Assembly: GCF_020172085.1 (NCBI RefSeq)
Contig: NZ_JAIVAT010000007.1
Location: forward strand, 558,001-622,000
Length of the DNA: 64,000 nt
Direction: 5' to 3'
Source of the DNA: Rossellomorea aquimaris
GTDB taxonomy: Bacteria; Bacillota; Bacilli; Bacillales; Bacillaceae_B
The first letter of the stretch is position 1. Each line of letters begins with the position of its first letter. The notes beneath the pieces were generated by a model. That model was not told the DNA's origin. It saw nothing but the letters and a program-made list of their open reading frames with translations, and made no database searches. This document shows positions 49,698-57,531 of this stretch, in pieces. The position numbers and the translations under genes were made by a program.

Positions 49698-49747
49698 GTA
49701 ACAAGAAAGTAACAAATTTTGCAGAGTGATTGTAACCGCCTAGTAAC
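49698..49747. promoter_or_regulatory. four GTAAC boxes in a divergent promoter
   Basis: GTAAC starts at 49698, 49709, 49732 and 49743: two pairs with an 11-bp period, separated by about two turns. It is a typical OmpR-type operator layout in the region between the lipoprotein-regulator-kinase operon (left) and the deacetylase-LCP operon (right). Confidence 0.55.
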
Positions 49748-49812
49748 CCTTTCCCTCCGGTTTTCTCTTACGATGAATATAGAACAAAACAGCCGGAGGA
49801 AAGGTGAATCAC

Positions 49813-50760
49813 ATGCGAAGAAAAAGAAGATTAAAGAAAAGTGTACGAATGACATTCGGGTTACTATCGGCCCTTCTCATCCTAGTATCGACCATTTGGG
49901 TGATGGATATAGGCGAAGCCAAAACAAATGAGAATATGGAAAAAGTAATGGCAAAAGAATCAGCAGATCAGAAACCTGCCAAGGATCAGAATGATGATGT
50001 GAAAAAGAAGGTGGAAGAGGGGAGCAAGGATACCCCTGAACAAGAAGGGAAGGCAGAAGAGTCAGTTCCGGTTGATGGGCAGTCACAATCCACCGTCGAT
50101 CAGCCTGAAGTGGAGGAAACAACGGAGGGTGATCAAGCACAGGAAGAACAAACTCCACAAGACGAACAGCCGACGGTTTATCTTACATTTGATGACGGTC
50201 CAAATGAAAACACAGAAGCCATCCTAAACGTCCTGGAACAATACGATGCGAAAGCGACATTCTTTATGCTTGAGCCGAATATGAGGAGATTCCAAGATTC
50301 GGTGAAAGAGATGGCTGAAGAAGGCCATTCAGTCGGCATGCACGGTGTGACCCATGATGCGGCGAAATTCTATCAATCTAGTCAATCGGTAGTCGGCGAA
50401 ATGAAAAAAGGGCAAGCGACCTTGGAATCGATCACCGGCATCCACAGCAACCTGATCAGGGTCCCTTACGGATCGGTGCCGAATATGACGCCTGCTTACC
50501 GGGCAGCCGTTGATCAAGCAGGATTTCACATGTGGGACTGGAACATCGACAGCGAAGATTGGAGGCTGTTAAGCAAAGAATTTGTTCCGAATGTGATGGA
50601 GCAAATCAACGCGTTCCCTTATGGAGATTCACCGAAAATCATCCTGCTTCATGAAAAAGATGTGACCCTTGAGTATTTGGAGGAGCTTCTCATCGACTTG
50701 ACAGAAAAGGGATACGACATGAAGGCAATCACACAGCAAATGGATCCCGTGACATTTTAA
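49813..50760 (+). CDS. membrane-anchored polysaccharide deacetylase
   Basis: A 315-residue protein with an N-terminal membrane helix (about 12-32), a long acidic linker (about 40-118) and a NodB domain (about 120-310): TFDDGP (125-130), HGVTHD (177-182) metal histidines, RVPYGS, MWDWNIDSEDW and LLHEKD. It removes acetyl groups from a glycan, probably peptidoglycan (PgdA-like), outside the membrane. Start 49813 has AAAGGTGA 5 bases upstream. It shares a divergent promoter with the lipoprotein gene and is followed 20 bases later by the LCP gene. Confidence 0.88.
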   Translation: MRRKRRLKKSVRMTFGLLSALLILVSTIWVMDIGEAKTNENMEKVMAKESADQKPAKDQNDDVKKKVEEGSKDTPEQEGKAEESVPVDGQSQSTVDQPEVEETTEGDQAQEEQTPQDEQPTVYLTFDDGPNENTEAILNVLEQYDAKATFFMLEPNMRRFQDSVKEMAEEGHSVGMHGVTHDAAKFYQSSQSVVGEMKKGQATLESITGIHSNLIRVPYGSVPNMTPAYRAAVDQAGFHMWDWNIDSEDWRLLSKEFVPNVMEQINAFPYGDSPKIILLHEKDVTLEYLEELLIDLTEKGYDMKAITQQMDPVTF

Positions 50761-50780
50761 CGAAAGAGGAGTTGTAACAC

Positions 50781-51653
50781 ATGAATAAGAAATGGAAAAT
50801 AGGCATCACAATCCTGATTGGATTGACCGTCATATCGGGAGGACTTCTGTTATTTGTTTTTGCAAAGGTGGGGGCATTCTTCGATGAAACATATGAACCG
50901 ATTGACGTTCCCAAAGCGAAAGAAGAAAAAAGTGAAACGGCACCCGAAGATAAAATCCATATCCTATTGATGGGAGTCGATGAACGACCACATGATAAAG
51001 GAAGGCCGGACGTCATGATGGTAGTCGAAATCGATCCCGTATCCGACAAAACCAAGGTAGTCAGCCTCCCGAGGGATACCAAAGTATCCATCCCGGGACG
51101 AGACGAAAGCACCAAACTGAATCATACGTACACATATGGAGGGACCACCCTCACCGTCCAGACGGTTCAACAACTATTGGACATCAACATCGACTACTAC
51201 GCAAAAGTAAATATGAACGGATTTGAAGAAGTCATCAAAGAAGTCGGTGAACTGACCTTTGAGAATGATTTGGACTTCACCTTTGATGGATACCACTTCC
51301 CAGAAGGAGAATTGACGCTGTCCCCGGATGAAGCACTCGCCTATGTCCGAATGAGAAAGCAGGATCCGATGGGTGACGAAGGCCGGAACGAACGGCAGCG
51401 GAAAGTCATCAAGGCATCCGTCGATAAGCTTCTGGAACAGAACGATTACGGAAAAATCCTTGAACTGCTCGATACCGTCTCTCCATACCTTCAATGGAAT
51501 ATCCAGGAGAAAGACCTGAAGGAATTATACACAGACTATTCACACGCGATGAAACAGATGGAATCGTCGGAACTTCCGGGTGAAGGGAAGCTCGAGGATG
51601 ATGGGTTATGGTATTTCATTGCTGACAATCCGGAGCAGGTATTCTCAGAGTAA
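50781..51653 (+). CDS. LytR-CpsA-Psr (LCP) family ligase
   Basis: A 290-residue membrane-anchored protein. One N-terminal helix (about 5-27) precedes the LCP domain: ILLMGVDERPHDKGRPDVMMVVEIDPVSDKTKVVSLPRDTKVSI holds the conserved Arg/Asp residues. LCP enzymes transfer lipid-linked glycopolymers such as teichoic acids onto peptidoglycan. It is cotranscribed with the deacetylase gene and terminated by the hairpin at 51672. Confidence 0.9.
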   Translation: MNKKWKIGITILIGLTVISGGLLLFVFAKVGAFFDETYEPIDVPKAKEEKSETAPEDKIHILLMGVDERPHDKGRPDVMMVVEIDPVSDKTKVVSLPRDTKVSIPGRDESTKLNHTYTYGGTTLTVQTVQQLLDINIDYYAKVNMNGFEEVIKEVGELTFENDLDFTFDGYHFPEGELTLSPDEALAYVRMRKQDPMGDEGRNERQRKVIKASVDKLLEQNDYGKILELLDTVSPYLQWNIQEKDLKELYTDYSHAMKQMESSELPGEGKLEDDGLWYFIADNPEQVFSE

Positions 51654-51671
51654 TATAGATAAGAAGTAACC

Positions 51672-51712
51672 AGAACCTTGTACGTGAGGCCAAACGTACA
51701 AGGTTCTTTTTT
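51672..51712 (+). terminator. intrinsic terminator
   Basis: A 14-bp stem AGAACCTTGTACGT (51672-51685)/ACGTACAAGGTTCT (51694-51707) followed by T residues. It ends the deacetylase-LCP operon. Confidence 0.85.
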
Positions 51713-51744
51713 CTTTCCCACAATCTTCCCAGCATGTACACACA

Positions 51745-51766
51745 TTGTTAATAGTTTCGTAATATT
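51745..51766 (+). promoter_or_regulatory. 11-bp direct repeat before htrA
   Basis: TTGTTAATAGT and TTCGTAATATT match at 8 of 11 positions, head to tail, with an 11-bp period. It is a candidate response-regulator site for secretion-stress induction. Confidence 0.35.
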
Positions 51767-51830
51767 TACCTTCTAAGATGGATTTAACAGCAAAGAACAA
51801 CCGAGCAAATCCACAATAGGAGGTAGCGAC

Positions 51831-53093
51831 ATGCTAGACCATCACAATCAAAACGAAGAAATGACGCATATAGAATCAGAAGAACCTGTGAAGAAAGAAG
51901 ACATGCAGAGAAGCCCGAAGCCGAAGAAGACGTTTAAAGGACGTGGCTTCCTGAATACGGTTGGTGCCGGGATCATCGGATCTGTCCTGACACTGACGGT
52001 ACTCCCTCAAACGAATTATTTCGACAATCTGACTCAGTCTGGTGTTGAACAATCTGCAGACAACGGACAGGCGGATACGGCAGCGGATTCAGGAATCACG
52101 CCGACAACGGTATCCACTGGAAACAGCGGTGATATCGCCAATATCGTAGAGGATGCCTCTGAATCCATCGTCGGAATCGTCAATTATCAACAGCAGAACA
52201 GCATGGGAGGTTCGCAGGAGGCTGCGGCCGGGACAGGCTCAGGTGTTCTCTTTAAAAAAGACGGGGATAACGCGTATATCATCACAAATAACCATGTGAT
52301 CGAAGGGGCCTCTAAAATTGAAGTGTCTCTCTATGATGGAGAAAAGACGGATGGTGAGCTGATTGGAGCCGACCCACTGACGGATCTTGCCGTCGTGAAG
52401 ATCGATGGGAAATATGCCGACAACCTGTTGGAAGTCGGTGATTCCAGTGCATTGCGAGCCGGTGAACAGGTCATCGCGATCGGGAACCCCCTCGGACTGG
52501 ATCTTTCACGGACGGTGACGCAAGGCATTGTCAGTGCCGTCGATCGCACGATTCCTGTACAAACTTCTGAAGGTGAATCGGAACTTAACGTCATCCAAAC
52601 CGACGCTGCCATCAACCCTGGTAACAGCGGAGGCGCGCTCTTGAATTCCAAGGGTGAACTGATCGGGATCAACAGTGCGAAGATCTCGAACTCCGGTGTT
52701 GAAGGACTTGGGTTTGCGATTCCAAGCAAGGATTTCATGCCGATCGTCAGCGAAATCATCAAAACAGGTAAGGTGGAACGTCCGTATATCGGAATCGGTA
52801 TGACAAACCTTTCAGATGTGCCGCGTCACTATCTGCCGAACCTGCCACAGTCAGTAGAAGCCGGTGTGATTGTCGCGAATATCGACCCAACATCCGCAGC
52901 AGCCGACGCCGGAATCAAAGAGGGCGATGTCATTACAGAGCTGAACGGAGAATCTGTTGGAAGTGTCGCCGATTTGAGAAGACAGCTGTATGGAGACTTG
53001 AAGGTTGGGGATAAGATCACCCTGAAGATTTTCCGGGATGGAAAAGAGATGAGTGTGGGATTGACGCTTACTAGTAATGAAATGATGAATTAA
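51831..53093 (+). CDS. htrA: HtrA-like membrane serine protease
   Basis: A 420-residue protein: cytoplasmic N-terminus (about 1-42), one helix (about 43-60), trypsin-like protease domain with triad H155 (NNHVIEG), D185 (DPLTDLAVVKID) and S266 (NPGNSGGAL), then a PDZ domain (about 315-412, GVIVANIDPTSAAADAGIKEGDVITELNGESV). It degrades or refolds misfolded exported proteins. AGGAGGTAGCGAC precedes the ATG. Regulation by a two-component system (CssRS in B. subtilis) is known for the family; here the nearby kinases are candidates. Confidence 0.92.
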   Translation: MLDHHNQNEEMTHIESEEPVKKEDMQRSPKPKKTFKGRGFLNTVGAGIIGSVLTLTVLPQTNYFDNLTQSGVEQSADNGQADTAADSGITPTTVSTGNSGDIANIVEDASESIVGIVNYQQQNSMGGSQEAAAGTGSGVLFKKDGDNAYIITNNHVIEGASKIEVSLYDGEKTDGELIGADPLTDLAVVKIDGKYADNLLEVGDSSALRAGEQVIAIGNPLGLDLSRTVTQGIVSAVDRTIPVQTSEGESELNVIQTDAAINPGNSGGALLNSKGELIGINSAKISNSGVEGLGFAIPSKDFMPIVSEIIKTGKVERPYIGIGMTNLSDVPRHYLPNLPQSVEAGVIVANIDPTSAAADAGIKEGDVITELNGESVGSVADLRRQLYGDLKVGDKITLKIFRDGKEMSVGLTLTSNEMMN

Positions 53094-53107
53094 AAATGGG
53101 ATGATTT

Positions 53108-53193
53108 GTGCCTGGTACAGATCGGTTGGAATGTACCAGGTACAGAGTGAATGGAATGTACCTGGTACAAATCAAATGAAATGTACCAGGCAC
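53108..53193. repeat. tandem 25-bp palindromic repeat
   Basis: Units begin at 53108, 53133, 53158 and 53183 (three full and one partial), each starting with GTRCCWGGTACA. The whole block is bounded by GTGCCTGG and CCAGGCAC, so it can fold into one long hairpin. It lies between htrA and the foldase gene. Confidence 0.75.
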
Positions 53194-53272
53194 CGAACCA
53201 AAAAACCAATCATACCAAAACACCAAAAATCAACAATAAAACGACGAAATGATCACAAAGGAGTACGGGTAA

Positions 53273-54160
53273 GTGACGAAAAAGAAACGATCGATCACAA
53301 TTTGGAGCATTATTGGAGGAGTTGTCCTCATCGGATCACTGCTGGCGGTGTTCGGCTTTTCCAAGGAGGAGGTGGTGGCGAAGGTCGGAAGCGAGTCGAT
53401 CAGTAAAGAGGACTTGTATGCGACGCTGGTGGATCAATACGGGGAAGGCGCTTTGGATACGTTGATTGCCGAGAAGATTGTGAAGCTTGAGAGTGAGAAG
53501 AAAGACCTCACGGTGAAGGATAGTGAAATTGATAAGGAACTGGAGAACATCAAAGGTCAATATGACAGCGAAGAGGCATTCAATGAGGCTCTTACATCAA
53601 GCGGAGCGGATCTGGATAGCGTCAAAGAGAATATCAAGACGTACCTGCTGACAGAGAAGCTACTGAAAGACAGAGTCTCGATTACGGATGATCAGATTAA
53701 GGAATACTTCGAAGCGAATAAAGACTCGTTTGCTCAGGCGGAACAGGTTGAGGCCAGTCATATTCTAGTGGATGATGAAGAGACCGCCAAGGAAGTGAAG
53801 GCGAAGCTCGATGACGGTGGGGATTTCGCGGAACTAGCGAAAGAGTACTCCACGGATACATCGAATGCCGAGTCAGGCGGGGAGCTAGGTTATTTTGGCA
53901 AAGGTGAAATGGTGACGGAGTTCGATGATAAGGCATTTTCCATGAAAAAAGGGGAAATCAGTGAGCCGGTCAAGACGGAATTCGGCTACCATATCATCAA
54001 AGTGACGGATAAGAAGGAAGCGAAAGAGGCCGTTCTTGCCGATCATAAAGACGAAATCAAAGACACCCTATTTGATCAGGCTCTACAGACAGAGTATGGA
54101 ACATGGCTTCAGGAAAAGAAAGAGGATTATAAAATCGAGAATCTATTGAAAGATTCATAA
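53273..54160 (+). CDS. PrsA-like foldase (parvulin PPIase), transmembrane
   Basis: A 295-residue protein with an N-terminal helix (about 8-28) in place of the usual lipoprotein signal, since no lipobox cysteine is present. The rotamase domain (about 160-245) reads ASHILVDDEETAKEVKAKLDDGGDFAELAKEYSTDTSNAESGGELGYFGKGEMVTEFDDKAFSMKKGEISEPVKTEFGYHIIKV. PrsA helps exported proteins fold after translocation. The start is GTG with AAAGGAG about 10-12 bases upstream. Confidence 0.88.
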   Translation: MTKKKRSITIWSIIGGVVLIGSLLAVFGFSKEEVVAKVGSESISKEDLYATLVDQYGEGALDTLIAEKIVKLESEKKDLTVKDSEIDKELENIKGQYDSEEAFNEALTSSGADLDSVKENIKTYLLTEKLLKDRVSITDDQIKEYFEANKDSFAQAEQVEASHILVDDEETAKEVKAKLDDGGDFAELAKEYSTDTSNAESGGELGYFGKGEMVTEFDDKAFSMKKGEISEPVKTEFGYHIIKVTDKKEAKEAVLADHKDEIKDTLFDQALQTEYGTWLQEKKEDYKIENLLKDS

Positions 54161-54164
54161 ACCG

Positions 54165-54197
54165 GTCATGGTTTGTTCATGATTTGGTCATAATTGT
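54165..54197 (+). promoter_or_regulatory. three 11-bp direct repeats before the repeat-protein gene
   Basis: GTCATGGTTTG (54165), TTCATGATTTG (54176) and GTCATAATTGT (54187) run head to tail with an exact 11-bp period, a typical OmpR-family operator. They are about 50 bases upstream of the coding start. Confidence 0.6.
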
Positions 54198-54245
54198 TGG
54201 AAATACTGTACATGCAGCTGCAACATAATAAAGGAGGAAAAATAC

Positions 54246-55115
54246 ATGAATAAGAAAAGAAAACTAACGTATGTTTTAACTGGTGCTTTGGCGGTCGGAA
54301 TTCTGGGGTCCCTTCCAGCATTCGCCGCTGATGAGGATACTGCAGGGAAGACGAATGACTCGGCGGTTGTAGGCAACCATGAGTTTGGAAGACATGGCGG
54401 TGGACCAGGAAAGTTTCATCTGAATGAAGAGCAGTTAAAGACGAAAGCGGAAGAGCTTGGGATCGACAGCGCTGATATGGATAGACGGGAACTGGCCAAA
54501 GCGATCATGGATGCTGAACTTGAGAAAAAAGCAAAAGAATTAGGGATCGACACCGAAGGAAAAGATCATCGTACCGTGATGGATGAGATCCGTCAGGCGG
54601 AACTGAACAATAAGGCGAAGGAACTGGGGATTTCCACTGACGGAAAAGACCAGGAAGAGCTGGCTCAAGAAGTAAGGGAAACCGTACTGAAGCAAAAGGC
54701 GAAAGAGCTTGGGGTTGAAACCGACGGCAAGGATCTTGAAGCCCTTGCGGATGAGGTGAGGGAAGCAGCTCTTATGAAACAGGCAAAGGATCTTGGAATT
54801 GAAACGGAAGGCAAAGATGAACACGATTTGCGCCATGAAGTGATGGATGCGTCCATCCTGAAAGCAGCGAAAGAACTGGGCGTCGAAACCGATGGCAAGA
54901 CGTCTAGAGAACTGATGGAAGAAATTATGACCGAACATGCTGATGAAGCGAAGAGTCTAGACTTCTTCCCATTTAATAAGGATAAGGAAGAGGGCTTCTT
55001 TTTCCACAAGGGTGGTAAAGGCCATCATGGTCCGGGACACGGAAAAGGACCACATGAAGACGAAGCGGAACAAAGTGACCAGACTTCAGAAGAATCTGCA
55101 AACACAACGTTATAA
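54246..55115 (+). CDS. secreted protein with six 28-residue repeats
   Basis: A 289-residue exported protein with a signal peptide (about 1-27, cleavage after AFA). Residues 67-234 are six consecutive 28-residue repeats starting K-A-K-E-L-G-[IV]-x-T-[DE]-G-K-D, predicted helical. The tail is Gly/His-rich (KGGKGHHGPGHGKGPHEDE), suggesting metal or polyanion binding. No enzyme motif. The position immediately upstream of a regulator-kinase pair and behind an 11-bp repeat operator suggests it is a target or accessory sensor of that system. AAAGGAGG precedes the ATG. Confidence 0.78.
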   Translation: MNKKRKLTYVLTGALAVGILGSLPAFAADEDTAGKTNDSAVVGNHEFGRHGGGPGKFHLNEEQLKTKAEELGIDSADMDRRELAKAIMDAELEKKAKELGIDTEGKDHRTVMDEIRQAELNNKAKELGISTDGKDQEELAQEVRETVLKQKAKELGVETDGKDLEALADEVREAALMKQAKDLGIETEGKDEHDLRHEVMDASILKAAKELGVETDGKTSRELMEEIMTEHADEAKSLDFFPFNKDKEEGFFFHKGGKGHHGPGHGKGPHEDEAEQSDQTSEESANTTL

Positions 55116-55123
55116 GTCAGGGA

Positions 55124-55150
55124 ATCCCCGCCGGGTGAGCGGGGGTTTTT
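55124..55150 (+). terminator. intrinsic terminator
   Basis: CCCCGC (55126-55131) pairs with GCGGGG (55139-55144), followed by TTTTT. It ends the repeat-protein transcript. Confidence 0.65.
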
Positions 55151-55213
55151 CCATTGTGTGTAAATACATAGAACGTAAGGGGAAAAACGTCTATACTTTA
55201 AAGTGAGAGGGAG

Positions 55214-55263
55214 CCATGGGGACAGGTACCATGGCGCAGGAGCCAAGGTACCTGTCCCCATGG
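55214..55263. repeat. perfect 17-bp GGGGACAGGTACC inverted repeat
   Basis: CCATGGGGACAGGTACC (55214-55230) and GGTACCTGTCCCCATGG (55247-55263). The hairpin ends 12 bases before the regulator's ribosome binding site, so it lies inside the leader or between operons. Confidence 0.8.
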
Positions 55264-55288
55264 TTTGCCACGGAAGGGAGCGATGTTC

Positions 55289-55990
55289 ATGAATGTATTG
55301 GTAGTGGAAGATAATCAAAGTGTCACCAGCATGCTGGAGATGTTTTTTACGAAAGAAGATATAAAGGGTGAGTTTGTCCACGACGGGGCAGAAGGGTACC
55401 GTCGTTATCAGGAAGGGGATTGGGATCTTGTCATCCTGGACTGGATGCTCCCGGGGATGGACGGCGTAACGATTTGCAGAAAGATCAGGGAAGAGGGCTC
55501 ACAAGTTCCTGTGATCATGCTGACGGCGAAGGACAGTGAGTCCGATCAGGTGCTTGGACTTGAGCTTGGTGCTGACGATTATGTAACCAAGCCTTTCTCG
55601 CCCCTTGCCCTGATGGCAAGGATCCGGGCCGTCACCCGCCGTTATCAAGGGGAGAAAACGAATTCGGGAACTCCAGAACAAGGTTCTTCTGATTTCCGCA
55701 TCAGCAAGGAAACCCGTGAAGTCTTCCTGAAAGGCGCACCACTTACTAATTTGACGCCGAAAGAGTTTGAACTGCTCTATTTTCTTTCCCAGCATCCGCG
55801 TCAAGTGTTCTCAAGGGAGCAGCTTCTCGAGAGGGTATGGGGATATGATTTCTACGGGGACGAACGGACGGTGGATGTCCATATCAAGCGGCTTCGGAAT
55901 AAGATCGGCAGCAAGGACCAGCCGTATCTTCATACGGTGTGGGGCGTAGGCTATAAATTCGATGAGACGGCGGCCGGAGATGAAGTTTAG
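55289..55990 (+). CDS. OmpR-family response regulator
   Basis: A 233-residue regulator with receiver domain (VVEDNQSV, D51 in VILDWMLPGMDG, K in VTKPFSP) and C-terminal winged helix (LTNLTPKEFELLYFLSQHP...YLHTVWGVGYKF). It is close to YkoG/MprA-type regulators. ATG 55289 is preceded by GGGAG at an 8-base distance. It overlaps the kinase gene by 11 bases. Confidence 0.9.
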   Translation: MNVLVVEDNQSVTSMLEMFFTKEDIKGEFVHDGAEGYRRYQEGDWDLVILDWMLPGMDGVTICRKIREEGSQVPVIMLTAKDSESDQVLGLELGADDYVTKPFSPLALMARIRAVTRRYQGEKTNSGTPEQGSSDFRISKETREVFLKGAPLTNLTPKEFELLYFLSQHPRQVFSREQLLERVWGYDFYGDERTVDVHIKRLRNKIGSKDQPYLHTVWGVGYKFDETAAGDEV

Positions 55991-57383
55991 ATATCTGTAT
56001 CAGCTGCTTCTCAGTCATACGAGCGTCCTGATCATCGCCTTCATGATCCTCGGTCTCCTGTTTTCGCAATATGTTGAAAACCTTGTGTATGAAAATAAGG
56101 TGACGGAACTGAGGACGTATGGAGAGAAGATTTTATCAGACCTTGAACGGCCAAGCCCGAGAAGGCCCCTGTACCTGGAAGAGTACAGTAACCTTCTGCA
56201 CGCCCGGAATATCGATGTGATCACCTTCAATCGTCAGGGGGAAGTATCCTTCTCAAGAGGAGGAGTATATCCGCGGATTCAGCTCTCCAAGGAAGAATGG
56301 GAGAAGATCGAAAGCGGGGAAACCGTCCCGTTGAAAAAAGATTTCGGGCGCTTTAACCAGGCTGTATCGCTTGTGATCATGCCCCGGATCGTCAATGATC
56401 AGCTGACAGGCGGACTGATCCTGATTTCCCCGATTAGTGGGACGCGGGAGATGCTGAGTGAGATCAATCACTATCTGCTGTATATCGTTCTGCTGGCTTT
56501 GGCGATTTCCGTTCTTCTCAGTCTTTTCTTATCGAAACTTCACGTAAAACGGATTCAGCGGATCAGAGAGGCGACGTCACGGGTATCATCTGGGGATTAT
56601 GATGTTCACGTCCCAAGCTCCAACTTCGATGAAATCGGTGACCTCGCAGAAGACTTTAATGAAATGGTGACAAAGCTGCAGGCATCCAAAGAGGAAATCG
56701 ACAATCTTGAAAGCAGGAGACGACAGTTCATGGCGGATGTGTCCCACGAACTGAGAACACCGCTGACTACGATCCGCGGTGTCATCGAGGGCATTCGGAA
56801 CGACATGATCCCCGAAGAACAGAAAGAGAAAAGCTTCGGTCTCGTCAGCGAGGAAACGAAGCGTCTCATCCGTCTCGTGAACGAAAACCTGGATTATGAA
56901 AAAATCCGTTCCAATCAGGTGGTCCTCTCGAAAGTGACCCTGCCGCTCCTCGATGTCTTCGAAGTCATCAAGGAACAACTTGATTTCCAGGCTGAAGAAA
57001 AAGGAAATGAAATCAGAATCCTCGCAGATCCGGATGCGATGATCCACGCCGACTACGACCGTCTTATCCAAATCCTGATCAACATCACGAAGAACAGCAT
57101 CCAGTTCACCACCGGAGGAATGATCACTCTCAGCGGTTCCTCTGATGGAAACGAAACAGTAATTGAAATCGAAGACACCGGAATCGGCATGGACCCGGAT
57201 GAAATCAAGTCGATCTGGCGCAGATTCTATAAAGCCGACCTGTCACGGACAAACAACCCGTACGGTGAATTCGGCATCGGCCTCTCCATCGTGAAGCAAT
57301 TGGTGCTCATGCATGAAGGAACGATTGACGTGTTTAGTCAGAAGGGAGAAGGCACGAAGTTTGTGATTCGGCTGCCGATGTGA
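55980..57383 (+). CDS. membrane sensor histidine kinase, YkoH-like
   Basis: A 467-residue kinase with helices at about 13-31 and 163-185, an extracellular sensor domain, HAMP (about 186-240), H box FMADVSHELRTPLTTIRGV, N box INITKNSIQFTTG, G1 EDTGIGMD and G2 EFGIGLSIVKQ. It is partner to the regulator it overlaps. A start at 55962 is also possible; 55980 gives the same 11-base overlap seen for the other two pairs in the window. Confidence 0.9.
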   Translation: MKFRYLYQLLLSHTSVLIIAFMILGLLFSQYVENLVYENKVTELRTYGEKILSDLERPSPRRPLYLEEYSNLLHARNIDVITFNRQGEVSFSRGGVYPRIQLSKEEWEKIESGETVPLKKDFGRFNQAVSLVIMPRIVNDQLTGGLILISPISGTREMLSEINHYLLYIVLLALAISVLLSLFLSKLHVKRIQRIREATSRVSSGDYDVHVPSSNFDEIGDLAEDFNEMVTKLQASKEEIDNLESRRRQFMADVSHELRTPLTTIRGVIEGIRNDMIPEEQKEKSFGLVSEETKRLIRLVNENLDYEKIRSNQVVLSKVTLPLLDVFEVIKEQLDFQAEEKGNEIRILADPDAMIHADYDRLIQILINITKNSIQFTTGGMITLSGSSDGNETVIEIEDTGIGMDPDEIKSIWRRFYKADLSRTNNPYGEFGIGLSIVKQLVLMHEGTIDVFSQKGEGTKFVIRLPM

Positions 57384-57385
57384 GG

Positions 57386-57460
57386 CCAGGGGGACAGGTC
57401 CCTTGGCCCAACTTGTTGAGGAGAAATCGGGCCAGGGGACCTGTCCCCCTGGTTTTTTTT
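57386..57460 (+). terminator. terminator built from the GGGACAGG repeat
   Basis: CCAGGGGGACAGGTCCC (57386-57402) and GGGACCTGTCCCCCTGG (57436-57452) form a perfect 17-bp stem followed directly by eight T residues. It shows that this repeat family can supply functional terminators. Confidence 0.8.
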
Positions 57461-57477
57461 ATCTTTTTTTTCCGTTT

Positions 57478-57504
57478 GGTCACATTTTGTATCCCTGAAT
57501 CGTT
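57478..57504 (+). promoter_or_regulatory. ECF41-type promoter
   Basis: GGTCACA (57478-57484), a 16-bp spacer, CGTT (57501-57504). The published ECF41 target promoter is TGTCACA-N16-CGTC, so this differs at one base in each element. It lies 28 bases upstream of the oxidoreductase start, in the operon that encodes an ECF41-like sigma factor. Confidence 0.65.
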
Positions 57505-57531
57505 CTATTAGTAGATACGGAGGGATGTAAG

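Noticed and set aside
40283..55263. GGGGACAGGTACC hairpins as insertion-sequence ends
   Set aside because: No transposase, no consistent pair distance and no target-site duplications were visible; they behave as short free-standing repeats.
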